Shown here in pieces: positions 1-12,800 of a DNA stretch of 64,000 bases. The first letter of the stretch is position 1. Each line of letters starts with the position of its first letter. Position numbers and translations under genes: made by a program. The stretch covers positions 3,661,730-3,725,729 of the forward strand of contig NW_024881324.1 of assembly GCF_018691265.1 (NCBI RefSeq), read 5' to 3'. Under the pieces are notes generated by a model. That model was given only the letters and a program-made list of their open reading frames with translations. It was not told where the DNA came from and ran no database searches. Source of the DNA: Tyto alba. Lineage: Eukaryota > Chordata > Aves > Strigiformes > Tytonidae.

Positions 1-124
1 AATATATAAGCCACTAGAAAATTACCAGTAAGAAAGCAAGTATATATTACAAAAGTAAAGCAAATATATATATTGCTAGTTAGTGAAGAATTCCAAGTAG
101 TGAAGCAAGTATATACTTATGAAC
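1..124. other. AT-rich flank with a short imperfect repeat
   Basis: About 120 bases of AT-rich sequence lie beyond the last recognisable CR1 codons. A motif close to AAGCAAGTATATA occurs three times, near 33-48, 55-71 and 99-115. It may be decayed CR1 or simple AT-rich sequence; I could not assign it. Confidence 0.35.
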
Positions 125-783
125 CTTTACCTGTGCGTGCCCTTTGCCAGTATGTTTAGTTTGTCATCTTTGTGGCTGCTCCATCAGTACCTCAGCTTTC
201 TCCCTTATTGCTTTTTACTAGGTCCCCTGCCCCACTAAGCAAAGGGCTGACATTCTTCTTAACCCTCCTTTAACCACCCATGCACTTGCATGCATTCCAC
301 TTGTTTTGTTGCTACTTGTCTCCCTTGATAGTTTCAACTTTGAAAGTTTTCGCTTTCCTTCCTCCATTCCTACACATGCTGGCAACATCTGTGTATTCCT
401 CTGATGCAGTCTGTCCCTGCTCCAGCCTTCTGTGAATTTCCTTTTTGTGTTTGAGCTCAGTCAAGCTCAATGTGTTCAACCATGCTGGCCTTCTGCCATG
501 CTTGCTCAACTTTCTGCACATGGGACTTGACCGTTTTGTGCTCTGAGGAGGCTATTCTTGATTAGCTAGCTTATTCTGGGCCCCTTTAGCCTCTAAATCA
601 GTTTTCTGTGGGATGCTGCCAAGCAGATCCTAAAATAAATCTCTGCTAAAGTCTAGGGGGATTTATTTTGCTGTTTATCTTTCTTCCACTCAGGATCTTG
701 AACTCCAGTCTCACAGTCACTGCAGCCAAGGCTGCCCTTGATCTTTACATCATCCAAATTAGTTCTTCCTTGGTGGTAACAGG
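125..783 (-). mobile_element. CR1 LINE, ORF2 middle segment (3' part of a split copy)
   Basis: Read on the minus strand, this is the part of CR1 ORF2 between the endonuclease and the reverse transcriptase. The frame near 653-760 carries DVKIKGSLGCSD, a CR1 hallmark. The frame at 312-521 carries GRRPAW, LKHKKE and a lysine/arginine-rich stretch, in the same order as intact CR1 proteins. Stops and frame changes break the frame, so this is a dead copy. After about position 125 the match fades before any reverse transcriptase motif appears. It continues the CR1 pieces at 1857-2005 and 2615-3905, from which the two LTR insertions separate it. Family assignment is from memory of CR1 proteins. Confidence 0.8.
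779..783. repeat. Target site duplication, left copy (acagg)
   Basis: The five bases acagg directly before the LTR at 784 are repeated directly after it at 1857-1861. A 5-bp duplication fits integration by an ERVL-type element. Confidence 0.8.
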
Positions 784-1856
784 TGTCGTGGTTTGAGCCT
801 GGTCGGCAGACAACCACCACAAAGCCACTCTCTCTCCCTTCTCTTCTGGTAATAAGAAAGGACAGAGAGCCAGGCTTGGGGTTTGAGATAGGACTGGGAT
901 GGGGAAAAAATCCCCCTTTATGGGCATGAGCAAAAGGCAGACTCGTTAGGGGAAGAAAAACAGGAACATACATTTATTACAGACACTAACAACACATAAC
1001 AGAGTAGGACAGTGAGAAACATTGCCACATCTTGAGAACACCTTCCCCCACCCCTCCCTTCTTCCCAGGCTCAGCTCTGCTCCCGATATCTCTACCTCCT
1101 CCCCCAGTGGTGTAGGGGCAAGGAATGGGGGGTGCAGTCAGTGCTGCCACTTCTTCCATCTGCGGTGGGAGGAGCTTCTGGAACTTGTTCCTCCTGCTCC
1201 ATCGTGGTCCCCCTCTCACAGTGGACAGTCCTCCACAAACTTTCTCCAATGTGAGTTCCTCCCATGGGCCGCAGTGTTCCCCACACTGCTCCGGCTTGGG
1301 TCACCAACCTTCTCCAACTGGAGTCCCTCCACAGCTGCAGCCCTTCCCGAGCTGCTCCGGCGTGGGACACCCCCGCATGCTGCAATCCTCCCAGCGCTGA
1401 ATTACAGCAGCGGGGCTGCCTTTTCCCACAAGACCCCGGCCTTCTTTGGGCACAGAACCTTGGTCATCCCAGGAAGAAGCCACAGGCCATAAATCAGTGT
1501 CTGCCCCACCGTAGATCTCCACGGGTGGCAGGGGGGCCTGCCCTGCCGTCTCACCACAGGATACAGGGGGGTCTCTGCTCCAGCACACCTCCCCCCTCCT
1601 TTCTTCCTCCATTCCTCCACTGACCTTGGTGTTCACGCAGCTGCCCCAACTCCTCCTCACCAGTCCCACTGCTCATCACCACATCCTTTCTTAAATACAT
1701 TATTGCAGAGGCGCAGCTGATGGGCTCAGTTTTGGTGCAGAGGTGGAGCTGACTTGGAGCTGGAGGAGGTTTGAGAAGCTTCTCACAGGGGGCCGCCCCT
1801 ATAGCCCCCTCCCCTGCCACCGAAAAAGCCTCCACCACTCACTCAAACCCAGGACA
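784..1856 (-). mobile_element. Solo LTR, family A (ERVL-like), inserted in CR1
   Basis: This is a 1073-bp LTR on the minus strand. Sense start is TGTCCTGGGTTTGAG and sense end is GGTTTG-complement ...AAACCACGACA, so it has TG...CA ends. It carries a TATA-like TTAAGA region in U3 (plus-strand cttaaatac near 1690) and an AATAAA-type signal (plus tttatt near 972). The same sequence recurs at 49158-50244, is diverged at 22690-23680, and is truncated at 35180-35459. It interrupts a CR1 and has perfect acagg duplications on both sides. No internal viral genes accompany it, so it is a solo LTR. Open frames in it (for example 1551-1838 and 1092-1385, minus strand) are discussed as a finding, not annotated as genes. 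Confidence 0.85.
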
Positions 1857-1861
1857 ACAGG
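1857..1861. repeat. Target site duplication, right copy (acagg)
   Basis: Matches 779-783 exactly and overlaps the resumed CR1 sequence. Confidence 0.8.
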
Positions 1862-2005
1862 TCTAATACAGCATCTCCACTAGTCAGTGCAGTGACCACT
1901 TGTATCAAGGAATTGCCTTCAATACATTCTAGAAGTCTCTTGTCTTGTTTATGCTCAGCTGTACTGCCCTTTCAGCAGATAATAGGGTGGCAAAAGTTTC
2001 CCTGA
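1857..2005 (-). mobile_element. CR1 LINE, ORF2 segment between two LTR insertions
   Basis: This 149-bp island sits between the two LTRs. On the minus strand it encodes a stretch like RLLECIEGNSLIQVV followed by SGDAVLDLL, which matches the CR1 ORF2 region just after the endonuclease core (typically RFLE..DDNFL and ..GALLDLVLTN). It joins in order to 2615-3905 on its 5' side and 125-783 on its 3' side, so all three pieces come from one insertion. Confidence 0.75.
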
Positions 2006-2614
2006 ATATATTTGGTCTGGCTGAGATGGAGTTTATTCTCCCCACAGCAGACCTCACAGTGCTGTGCTGTGCACTGGTGGCTGGGAAGGTGTTGATAACC
2101 CCCCCCACAGTTTTTTGGCTGCCGCTGAGCAGCTCTCACACAGCACCAAGGCTCTCTCCAACATCCCCCTTGGCAGTAGGCTGGGGGTGGGCAGGATCTT
2201 GGGAGGGGACATGGCCAGGACAGCTGACCCAAACTGACCACAGGGATGTTCCAGACCATATGATGTCTGCTCAGCAAGAAAAGCTGAGAGAGGGGAGGAG
2301 GAAAGGAGGGGGGGGGGGGTTGGGGTAGGCACTTATTATTACGACATCTGTTTTCCAGAGCAACCCCTACACATACAGAAGCCCTACTGCCCAGGAAGTG
2401 GCTGGACATCGTCTGCTGATGGGAAGTAGAGGATAAATCTTTTGGTTTTCTTTGCTTCCATGTGAGGCCTTTGCTGTTGCTTTATTAAACTGCCTTTATC
2501 TTGATCCATGAGGGTTTTTTCATCTTATTTTCTCCCCACCCTGTCTTGTTGGGGAGGGGAGTGATAGAGCAGCTTGGTGGGCACCTGGTATCCATCCAGG
2601 GTCAACCCACCACA
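2006..2614 (+). mobile_element. Solo LTR, family B (ERVL-like), sense orientation
   Basis: This is a 609-bp LTR on the plus strand. Its left end (TTTGGTCTGGCTGAGATGGAG) corresponds to the family start TGTCCTGGTTTTGGC..., and its right end reads AACCCACCACA. Copies in the opposite orientation lie at 42530-43121, 50445-50997 and 51852-52448. The flanks are cctga (2001-2005) and catga (2615-2619), a 5-bp target duplication with one mismatch. The flanking CR1 continues across the insertion. It is more decayed than the family A insertion next door. Confidence 0.75.
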
Positions 2615-3905
2615 CATGAGTACCACAGGTTCTGACTGCTTAAAGAGGGCTTCATCTGTCTCCCTCCTCTTCTTGATCAGGAAATCTGTAGCAGATATTA
2701 ACTACCACATCACCTCTTCTTGTGTATCCTCTAATCCTTTACCCACAAGCTCCCAACTGCTTTGTCACCTGCCCCAATACAAAGCTTCATGCATTTCAGT
2801 ATGTGCAACCTTACCTCTGCTTGCCCATCACCTTTCCTAAAGAAACTTCATCCTTCCATTGCAGAACTCCAATCATGAGGGCTATCTCACCATGCCTCTA
2901 TAATCCCACTAAATTTAAAGCTCTGCAAATTTCTAGTTCCTCCTGCTTGTTCCCCATGATATATGCATTGGTGTACAGACCCAAGTTGTGTTCTCACAGG
3001 GAAAGTGTGAGAGACTCCCCTCTTACACTGTTCCTCAGACATATGTGCTCTATCCCATGTGTCCTCACTTCTCTTCCAATTATGGTAACTTTCCCCTAAC
3101 ATATGTAGTTAAAAGATTATCAAACCTGTTTGTGAAGACACTCATGTCCCACTGTAAAATGTGCCCCATCTCTGCTCAGTAGCCCTTGGTCCTCAAGGAA
3201 GGTCCTGAGATCACTGAAGCCCTGCCTGAAAAACCATCCACATGGCTAGTTACTGTTTTACTGGATGAGTCCACTTCTTCAGCCTTTCTCTCTGGCTGGC
3301 AGGATAAAGGAGGCATTACTTGGGTCCTCAGGAACTTCATCCTTGTTCCTGTAGCTCTGAAGTCACCCTTGATATGCTTTGGGTTATCCCAATGGTATTC
3401 CTGATGCCCACATGGAAGAGCAGCAAGTGATAATAGTCCAAAGGCCAGACAAGCCTTGGCAGTCCCTCTGCAACATCTTGGCCCCCGGCAAGCAACAAGC
3501 ATCTTAGCTTGATGTCTCAGGACATGAGATGATGCCTCCACCGCATGCATTGGGGGGAACCTCCTATAAATATCACTTTTCTCCTTCATGTAGGTGCATG
3601 GCTTGTGCTCAGCCTTGGCAATTTCCCTGAAGGGTCTTGCTCATGCCCACCTATGCCCAGCACACTGTAGCCATTGTGATTTGCAGGTGAAGCAGGTGGA
3701 TTTCCCTCATTGCCCTCAGTCACAAGCTTGTAGCCTTCCTCGTCTAGCAGCCACCCTCCACCACCCATGTGACCTCACCCCCAGCTGTCCCCCCTTCCTC
3801 ACTTTGTGCCTCTCAGGCTCTTGGAGATGGCAAATGGCAGTGGCCTTCATGCCATGCCTGCTGAGAGCCAGACCCCCCTTCCAACTGTCCCACCAGTTTT
3901 GGATT
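2615..3905 (-). mobile_element. CR1 LINE, ORF1 3' part and ORF2 endonuclease start
   Basis: Minus-strand reading gives two CR1 domains in order. On the right (3176-3768) is ORF1: a linker ending like NHNGYSVLGIGGHEQ, then the SGNH esterase-like region with PKHIKGDFRATGTRM, corresponding to the usual NPKAIKRDFRALG. On the left (2620-3100) is the start of the ORF2 endonuclease, with SVHQCIYHGEQAGG where CR1 has SVHTNARSMGNKQEE, and a later stretch like the YRPPDQEEE motif. Frameshifts and stops are frequent, so it is inactive. The 5' end near 3905 lies inside ORF1, which suggests ordinary 5' truncation. The left border is the family B LTR insertion. Confidence 0.75.
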
Positions 3906-3979
3906 TAAGTCTTCGTATACTTCACTTAAATATGAGTCTTCATGAGAAAGATCTGAATGGTTAATGATCTGAACTACTG

Positions 3980-4200
3980 TATAAAGATACTTTTCAGTAA
4001 CTTTGGGCTGCCCTGGTACTGTCTTCTAAATCTCCCAGAATATCTGTCCCCAGCAGCACTGGCAGGCTGGCCAGATTGACTTCCACCTGTGATTTCAAGC
4101 ATCCCACTCCAGACTGGGCGCTGATGCCCACTGCAAGCACCTGCTTTCACCATCTGAAGGTCAGCCCATTTCTTGCATAATGTCATGTTTCCTGGCTCTC
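3980..4200 (-). mobile_element. Possible retroelement protease remnant
   Basis: One minus-strand frame contains VLLGTDIL (plus 4036-4059), which resembles the second conserved motif of retroviral or Ty3/gypsy aspartic proteases (I/L-L-G-x-D-x-L). The frame is open for about 30 residues before it, but I do not see the catalytic DTG/DSG motif and the frame breaks soon after. It does not look like CR1. Chance is a real alternative. Confidence 0.3.
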
Positions 4201-4260
4201 TCAATCTACTGGTGTCATCACCAATATTTTGCCTCTTGTCCCCTCCATCGAACTTAAAAA

Positions 4261-6008
4261 GAGCTTGGGAGAAGGAGTTGTAGTCTGTTGCTATCTCTTT
4301 ATGATCTGCTAAGCTAATAAAATTACCCTCTATTTGGTTTGTGAAAGTACTTTTGATTAGTGAGTTTACTGCAAGGGATTGAAATATAAAGCCCTTAGGT
4401 TAACTACCCAGCACTCATGTTATTCTTGGAAACTCTGCTAGTTATCCATACTTTGCGCATCTGAAAACCTTTGCAAAGTGTCTTCACATCCCTAATGAAA
4501 CTGAGTAAGATATACCTGAAATAAAAGCAAAAGCCTAAAGATAAATCCCAGTGTTCACTTTCCAGTAAACCCTTCCTCAAAACCGAATCTCACCTTCAGC
4601 TTCTTTGTTTACTGTGTGGGTGTTCTCAGTGCTTCTTGTGGGAATTATTCACCTGTGTTTCCCACCTGTAGACACGTGCAATGGCAGGGAAGTCTTTATG
4701 TCTTTTGCCTTATAAATATTGTGTTGCCATGATTTGTGGTAGGATGATAACAAAGGAACTGTGTTTGCAGCCAGTGTGTTTTCAATGGGTCTGAAACAAG
4801 ATGTGGTTGTTTCCACTCCTTCCTATCAACGTTAGACTTAGATTTTAATGATGATTCCTAAGCCCTGTCATCTCACTGTTTGAGAAGTATACACTTCCTC
4901 TTGTCTCAAAGGCCCACGAGATCTGAACCAGACTTTGGGCTTGTTATGTAAATTATTTATGTCCCTGTAATTAAATAGAAGTCTATATAAATGTCTATAG
5001 CAGTGGAGTACTTATCTGAAAATGTTATATAATTACACGAAAAAAAGTGACAGCAGCTAAAACTACTGCATTCCCTGTACAGAAATGCAGCCTAAGTATG
5101 GATGTGGGTAGAAGAATGACTACAAGCTTAGACTTAAATAATTAATCTGAGTAGTTTAACTGCATCAGTTGCATGTATGTAAGTACATCTTAATAGCCCT
5201 ACAGTTTAAATTTATTGTCTTGGATTGCTAGGAAGTAATAAATGTATTAGTCTTTTCCCTTCTGTTTTATAATTGAGTAGTTCAGGCATTTAATTCTTAC
5301 TTCTAGTTAAATGAGTAATTTTAATTATGTAGTAATTGATTTAACAGTGTAAATACACTTCAGTTCTAATTAATATGGATGTATTATGTGTTGTATTGTA
5401 CCGATACATCTTTTGTTAACGTTTCTGTAGGTTCTCATCCTCTGTTCACTAAAATGAATGGGAGTTTCTGAATGCCTTTTTATTTCTTCAGGAAACATGG
5501 AGTTTTTGATCTAGAAGTGGTATTGTAGCAAAACTTTCAGAAGGATATTTCTGAACATGTTTTAACAAGATAAGATATTTTTTATAAAAAAAACCCTGAA
5601 ATTTTCCATGTGTTTCTTTAAGTATGTTTTCAATTTCAGTGAAAAAGAAAACTAGAAGTAAGAGCGGTTTTGACTAATATATTATGTGATACTCTTCAAT
5701 GATTATCACCTAGTCATAACATTTTTATTGGATGTGCTACCCCACTCTCCTCTTGGGCTGAGGAAATTTTTTATTAATTTCATTTTCTTAAGGGTTTGCT
5801 ACTTAAATAAGGATTAATATATTTTCTGCTTGTCTTGTTGCTTCTGTCAAGAAGGCTATATTTAAGATTAAATCTGACACCCAACCTCTGCCCATACTGC
5901 CAGTAGTCTACAAACTTCTCAGTATTCCTCCCCTCTAACTCTTATTGGAGATTTTTGTGTTTACATATGTCAACTGTTATATGCTGGTCTCTACATATAA
6001 GTGAGGAA
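4261..6008. other. Anonymous AT-rich sequence
   Basis: No gene, RNA or repeat was recognised. The sequence is AT-rich with frequent stops in all frames. Confidence 0.6.
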
Positions 6009-6013
6009 AGGGT

Positions 6014-6824
6014 TGTGGTGGTGTGCTTCCCCCGCCTCAACCTGACCTGTATTTCCTGTAACCCTATTCAAGTGATAACCACCAGTGGTGAACGATTGTA
6101 ATGGATGGGTCTGGTCGTGACAGCTGCATCTGACTCAAAGCAGATTCGGGCTAGACAGATTACAATACAACAGCCAAGGGCTGATTTGAACAATGAGCCC
6201 ACCTAACCGCAGTTATGGTCAATGTCCAGCTCAAGTCAAATTTAGAAGAAACTAACTTCTGTAGTCAGTATGTAAATATGGCTATAAGTCATTTATCTTA
6301 CTCCATAAATAGCAGAAAGCCCAGGGCACGTTGGGCTCTCTCCTGCATGGCAGCAGGCTGCATGCCAGGATCTCCTCTTCAGTAGGGACACCTTGCAAGG
6401 TCACTCCTCGAGCTTGAGAGGGTCATTGCCACAACAGATTCTTGTTTAGTGAATAACAGCATGCTAAATTTTGAAATCTTAGCTAAGTGATATAAAGGAT
6501 TGATTGCAGCTATATAATCCTTTAGACATAAACCGTTGACCAAGTCTGGGACTGGGGGTGGATCCAGCCACACCTAGACTCCTCTCTGAGAAGTTTAGAA
6601 AGCAAGGGGGTCCATTCTGAACCTCATGACTCAACGGGACGGTCTCATTGACAGTTTTGTCTGATGCTGTCCTCTATGCAGTAAATAACGAGTGAACTTT
6701 GCCATCGAATCTTGTTAAACCACTGTTGCATTTACTATCAAACTTCATTAAATCACTGTTTTATATCAATAAATGTATTGCTACTGCTTTCTTACGAGTG
6801 AAGTGTGTCCCTCCATCCATGACA
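6014..6824 (+). mobile_element. Solo LTR, family C (endogenous retrovirus)
   Basis: This is an 811-bp unit that begins TGTGGTGGTGTGC and ends CCATCCATGACA, so it has TGT...ACA ends. The bases agggt flank it on both sides (6009-6013 and 6825-6829). A TATA-like CCATAAATAG lies near 6305, followed by sequence rich in GC. An AATAAA signal lies near 6769, about 55 bases before the end. That order (promoter, then polyadenylation signal, then a short U5) marks the plus strand as sense. No second copy is in the window and no internal genes are attached. The exact family is unknown to me. Confidence 0.7.
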
Positions 6825-6829
6825 AGGGT

Positions 6830-9800
6830 GAGCAGCAACGACTGCCTTCATTTCACCACTTGAATTGTTTTCCCCTGTTGTATACAAACTGATTCTTTCC
6901 CATTCTTCTCTCGGTCACTTGAAAGATGTGGGTACCACACTTATTCTAGTGTTACCTACTTTCATTTTCATCTTCCTTTTACCAATATGAACAGAACCCG
7001 ATTTTCAGGTGCTCATACAAAAGAAAATGAAGTTTACTATTAACAAAAATAGATAATATACAGAAACATCATATTGTTTTCTCTCTTCACAGAACACTAT
7101 TTTTTTGTTTGCCTGGCATAAATTTGCCTGCCTTTCTATTTTTGTCACCATATACTGAGGTATTTTAGTGTTTTGACACTAATTTGCAGATTCAGCTTTT
7201 GAGGATTTGCTAGTCTTTTCATATGACGCCCGATATCTAAGGATGTTATGACCCTGACTGGTGCTTTTGGATACTACAGTTATATAAATAACTGACCAGT
7301 AACATGTTGCCAAACATGTATTTGGATTCTGTGTTGGGCACACTTTCCTAAGATAACAGTTATCAAAGAAGTCTTATAAGCAGACATGCAGGAGTCTTAC
7401 AGCGGTTCTGATCACCCTGTTTCTAATGAAGAGAGAAATTTAAGTAAATTTGAGTAGATGGCAAATAGCCCTGCTCCTAATTTTCCTTTAATTATTCATA
7501 TAAGGTAGACAGCTGTTTGGATAGTGCTTATTAATAATGCTGAAATTACTAGTTCAGAAACTTTGTTACAGCATGCAGACAATTGCAAGTAGTTTTCATG
7601 ATATTTCCTTTTCTAAAAGAGAAATAGAGAAACCAAAAGAGAAGTTTCTTCCCCAGAAAGATCTACCTGTTTATTTTCTTTGAAGATGAATCCTGATGTA
7701 AGTAAATCTCTTTCACTTTGATTAAAATTAGTTGATTTCAGATTTTCCATTGTGAGCACATAAGACTACTGTAAACTGAAGTCCCCAGTTGTAAACTGGG
7801 TCCTAAATGGAAGATCTCTGTAACTGCAAAGGAGCTTACTCTTTTTTGCCTGTAAGAATCAGGTCAAGATTGATGCTAGGAAGTTCAGGCCATCAAGGAG
7901 TCTCTCCATGCACATTTTAGAGGATATAGATATCTTCTTATGCTCCTTTTGATTCTGCATTTATTAATTGGTCTGGCTTTGTTTCTGTACTTAAAATATC
8001 ACATTCTTGGTACAAGCCGTAAGTGTTAAAGAGGTAAAACTGAGTGATATTCTACCAGTCTAGGAAGGCAGGTGTGCCTCTCTTGACTGGAATCTCAAGC
8101 CAGCTGAGCATTTATTCACCATTTTCTTAACTTTATAATTGCTGTCTTTCTGCAGTATATTGGCCTCAATAGTAACAAAAGTTTTGGAAATTGAGTATCA
8201 ACAGTGTGAAACAGCCTATTATAACCTGGTCAGTAGTTCATGAGTTTGATGTTCTGAACTGCGTCAATATCTCTTTCAAAAACTATTGAGGATTATTCTT
8301 CACTTCAAGTCACTAACAGCACTTATTGACCACAAGATTTGTGAATTTTATTTCTGATGGGGTCTATGAAAACATTTCTTTTGTTTTTCTACTGAAAGCA
8401 GTAGCAGGCTATGAAAGCTTGGATGAGTTGTCCTGAAACTGCAGAATACTGTACATACCTCCGCAGTTAATTTCCAGGAATAAGAACATATTTTAGAATA
8501 CCATAAAACAAAATGAACAAGCAAGCAAAAAAAAATAATTATGGTTCTTCCTTCTTTGCTTTATGTATAAGTGTGTTCACCTATTTTCCTGTAGTCTTGG
8601 ATTAATAAATTGCAAATGCTGCAGACCACAGCCTGTGAAATATGACTGTCATATTTTTATTTGACTTAATGTCCTCTGCGGCATTATTTTGGCACCACTC
8701 TAGAAAGTTCACTGTAGAGCAGCCTCAGCAAAGTGGCTGTGCCCTGATTTGATGTCAAGTGCTATTACTGAAAGGATAACAGGAAACGATCTGCTGGTGA
8801 CATCTATTCTCTGTCTGTGGCAACTTAATGCTGTTGTTTAACTGCAGTCTGGATTGCAGTTTAAATGTATGCCAGAGCACATACAAAGGTCTGAGAAGGT
8901 TCTTCAGTGAAGGAGAAGTTCGCAAAGAGTTTTGTGATACTCAAATTGTACAACTAAAGAAATTGATTCCTCTTTCTCTTTTCTGCCCTGATTAAATACA
9001 CGCTATTCCCAGCTCTGTCCGTACACATGCCTGGGATTTGCTTTTCCAGTGAAGACAGCATATGTCTCTTTGATGTAGGTGGTAGAATCTGTCTCCACAA
9101 TTACAGAATGTGACAGTGACAATGACTTGAAAATAAAGCTATTAATATTTAGAGCACTAAAAATTGCTGCCATTGTATTTCCTTAAAGTGCTGTCATTCC
9201 TTGGTAAAATGCAAACCCTTACATTAATAGTCAAGGAAATCATTACTGCTGTGTTTTTCAAGACCATCCTCCTGCTGCCCTGCAAAAAAAAAAATGTAGC
9301 TGGAATTGTCTCTTATGAAATCTTTCTATTTAGTACCTGGTGTGAGATTGATGTTACACAATCACATCTCACTTAAAAGTATAATTAAATCCCATATTTT
9401 CCATAAAATTGAAAAAGCAGAGCCTCTAAAATATCTCAGAGGTATCAGTCAGCAGAATTACTGAATATATGCAATAAATGGTCTTGATTTTCACTGTTAA
9501 TTGGTGTTTTGGGGGCTATAAACCGTTTTCTGTCTGTAAAAATAAATAAATCTTCTCATTATGGCAAGTCACAGAAACAAATGCTTTTTATCATGATAAT
9601 GAAAAACATCTGAAGTTACTTTCTCTGTTGCAGTTTCTATGATTTAATAAGCATGACAAGTATGAAGGGGAAGAAAGAATGTATCCTTTCTACTATTGAG
9701 ATAACTCATTGAATACAATGACAGAATGACAGTAAAGAAGTTTACATAGTCCGTACTGGTGCACACAGCGTGGCAGTAATGTCAATATTGTGAGATGGCC

Positions 9801-12800
9801 AAATGCTAACCGTTCTTTCATAGCAAAAGGTCACTGTGCAAGAAACTATAAATTCTTCTAATCTCTTTAACTTGTCAATTATGTATCAGTATTGTGATAT
9901 AAACCACATAATTTGGTTTATGTTTACTACATTTAAATTTTAAGGCACAAAGAGAACATCAACAAGATTTTATTGACCTAACTTGTAGAAAGAGGTATGT
10001 TTATGGCCTTTGAGAAACAGCAGTTTTCTAATGTTGCTAGTGAGACAGCTGTGGTGGAAAAAAACAGTAGGAGTGCTTTGTTCAAGGGAGTGACTGACCA
10101 GTGTCACAGCTGGCTTTAACATTCATGCTGGAGTTTCCTGCTGACATAATGTTAACACAGATCAGGAAAACCTACATTAAGAACTGCTAAAGAAGACAGA
10201 GAGAATAAAAGACAGGGAAACAAGGAATATGGTATGTTAAATAGTAGTTTAAATGAAAAAGAAAAGATCCTTTCAAAGAAATGCAAAAGAAAGATGATAA
10301 TAAGGTTATCTGACTATTTGTGAAGATGGAAAATAGAAATAAGAAATGTAAAAAGCAGTGTACAGTATTTCTTTTCTGGTCACAGTAGTAATTTTACTAC
10401 ATGGCAGTTCTTGCAGTTGTGTTTGTGGTAAGTAGCATAGCTTAATTTACAAAACAGCTATGCAATGACAGTTTCTCATTCAACTGTAGCTTTCTGACAG
10501 CTCCAAAAATCAGAGCAGTGTTTCAGTTCTCTGGCTTTTATGATGGTTGGGGGAGGCAGGGGAGTGGCTCTAAAAACCCTGGGGTTTTCAGTTACTGTAG
10601 TTGTGAAAACAACCTTGGACAGAATAAAGAAATTAGCTTCTGATATACAAAAAAGCTGCAGAGATGGAACAGCTTTGATTCTTGGTATCCACTCTTGTTC
10701 AGAACTGCTTAAAGCTGAGGACCGATGCTGTCATTATAGGCAAAAAAACATGGGTGTACTGCACATGATTTGCATTATTTGTTTTGGCAAGTAATCTCTT
10801 AACAGGCATGGAACTCCTGCAGAGCTAATGGTGCAAAAGAATTGCCTTGTCATGGGTTGTTAATTTGGGCACTTTAGAAATCAGTAAAAAGTGAACAGCA
10901 TGGAAGAAGTATGCATGGGGGAATATTTACCCAGACTAGTTATGCTGACTTGAAAGGGAAGAAAAAAGGTCATGAACAGAAATCAGAACATAGAAGTAGA
11001 AATATGGGATAGCAAATGTATTGCTGGTAAAAGTTAACTTCATGAATTATGATTAGATAATAAAAGATAGTACAGGGCAGATCTGTGAAGCCAATGGACA
11101 ATGAAACTTCTTTAGTTTAGGAAATGCAGCTTCCAAGCTCTCAGGGCATGAGTTAATGATACATTACAATGCAACTAATTTAGTAGGAAATCAAGTCTGC
11201 ATTACCCTTACGAAGTTCTGTGGATTGAATAGTACTGGAATGGATGTCAGAAAAAACATAAGCAGACGTCAACTCTTTTTAAGGATAACACAAAATATAT
11301 TGATCAAAGTATAAGTACTGTGGAAGTGGAAGTCAGTATTTTTCTCTGTATTTATGAAGTTGAGGGAGATACTATATTATTAAATAATAACACAACTAGT
11401 GATAGGGGAATTTGTCTTAGTAAGTTTTGCTGCTGCTGCTTTTTATTTCTGTTGTACAGAATCTTAAACAGAAGGCAAACTGTCCTTAAAATAATAATGT
11501 TTGACCTTGAACCTAAGGGGCTGATTCAGCTCACAAATTTCCCCATGCAATGTGATTGGCCTACATTTCTCAAGAGCCCGGTATTTTAACACACTTGAAA
11601 CCTATATACCTGCTTTCAGAAAGCAATGAGTCACAGTTTCTCATATTCAGTGATCATAAGTATTGTCACAGTTTCTTTATTGTTTGCCTTGTTCATATGA
11701 CAGAGAGCTGAAATAAGTCTTGGGCCTCAAAGTGGGAGTAAGGAGGAAAGCAACAGATACCAGAAGCCTAACTTTTGGGTACATTTAAAAAAAATGTGTT
11801 CAAGTTAGATACATTCAGGATTTTTCCAGGGACTTCAAGTGATCACTCAAAGCATACATTTCAATCTATTTAAAAATTCTCAGATGAAGAATTACGTTAA
11901 TTTCTTCCAGTATGCATCTGTTTTTTCTCTTTGAGTTCATCTGATGTTACCAGGAGGCAGGATGTCTGGCCACATAACTCATTCTAATTGCATATGTTGC
12001 AATTAGATTGCTAATTATGGGGAAAAGTGTAACTTCCTCTGTGTTTCAAAGGCACTGCCATGGGAAAGGATGGAGTTTCTAGTCCAAAAGCTGAGGAGGA
12101 ATAATCTCCAAGACAATGATGCTGGTGAGATATCATAAAATATCCAGTATCTTTTAACCACTATGCATGTGCTGCATACCCATTATAATATAAGAAATTT
12201 CAACATAGTGGTTTGAGGTGCAGCTAGCAGCCTGATCTCCAGATGTTTTTAGAAACTTGTTCAGGTGAGATGATCACTAAATTGATCACATGAAACTGAA
12301 GAATCTTGTAAGGTCAGCAGTCCTTGAAGTTATTCAAAAGACCTGATAAACTTGTGTAAGTTTGAGGGATTTTTCTGCCCCCTGAGGACTATGAACAGGA
12401 TACAAATGCATTTGCAAGTGCTTTCACAGAATTCAAATGGATGGAATGTGAGCAGCACTACTGCTAAAATTTCAGCAGAGAGCACACCTGTCTGCCACGT
12501 TGGGGCAAAATTTTGTACCATGCACAGGCTAAAAACATCTCTTTAGTTTGTGTGGCATACTTGCTAGATCAAAATGGACATATTTCTACATTATTGGGTT
12601 TCTTCTTATCTTCAAAAACCTCAAAAGTCATGAGGTGGAAATAAAATCAGAAAACATGAAGATTCTCACTCATTTGTGGGGTGAGGGAGTAATTCTTTTC
12701 CTGTAGTAACTATTTCACTCTGAAGCACATTCATGATTATCTCACATTTTTTCTGGTTTTTAATGTGTACTTTACAGAGAGAGAGACAATAGAAAAAAAT

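Noticed and set aside
1022..1669. Several overlapping open frames of 90-156 codons on both strands
   Set aside because: All lie inside the family A LTR. They are treated as a feature of the LTR, not as host genes.
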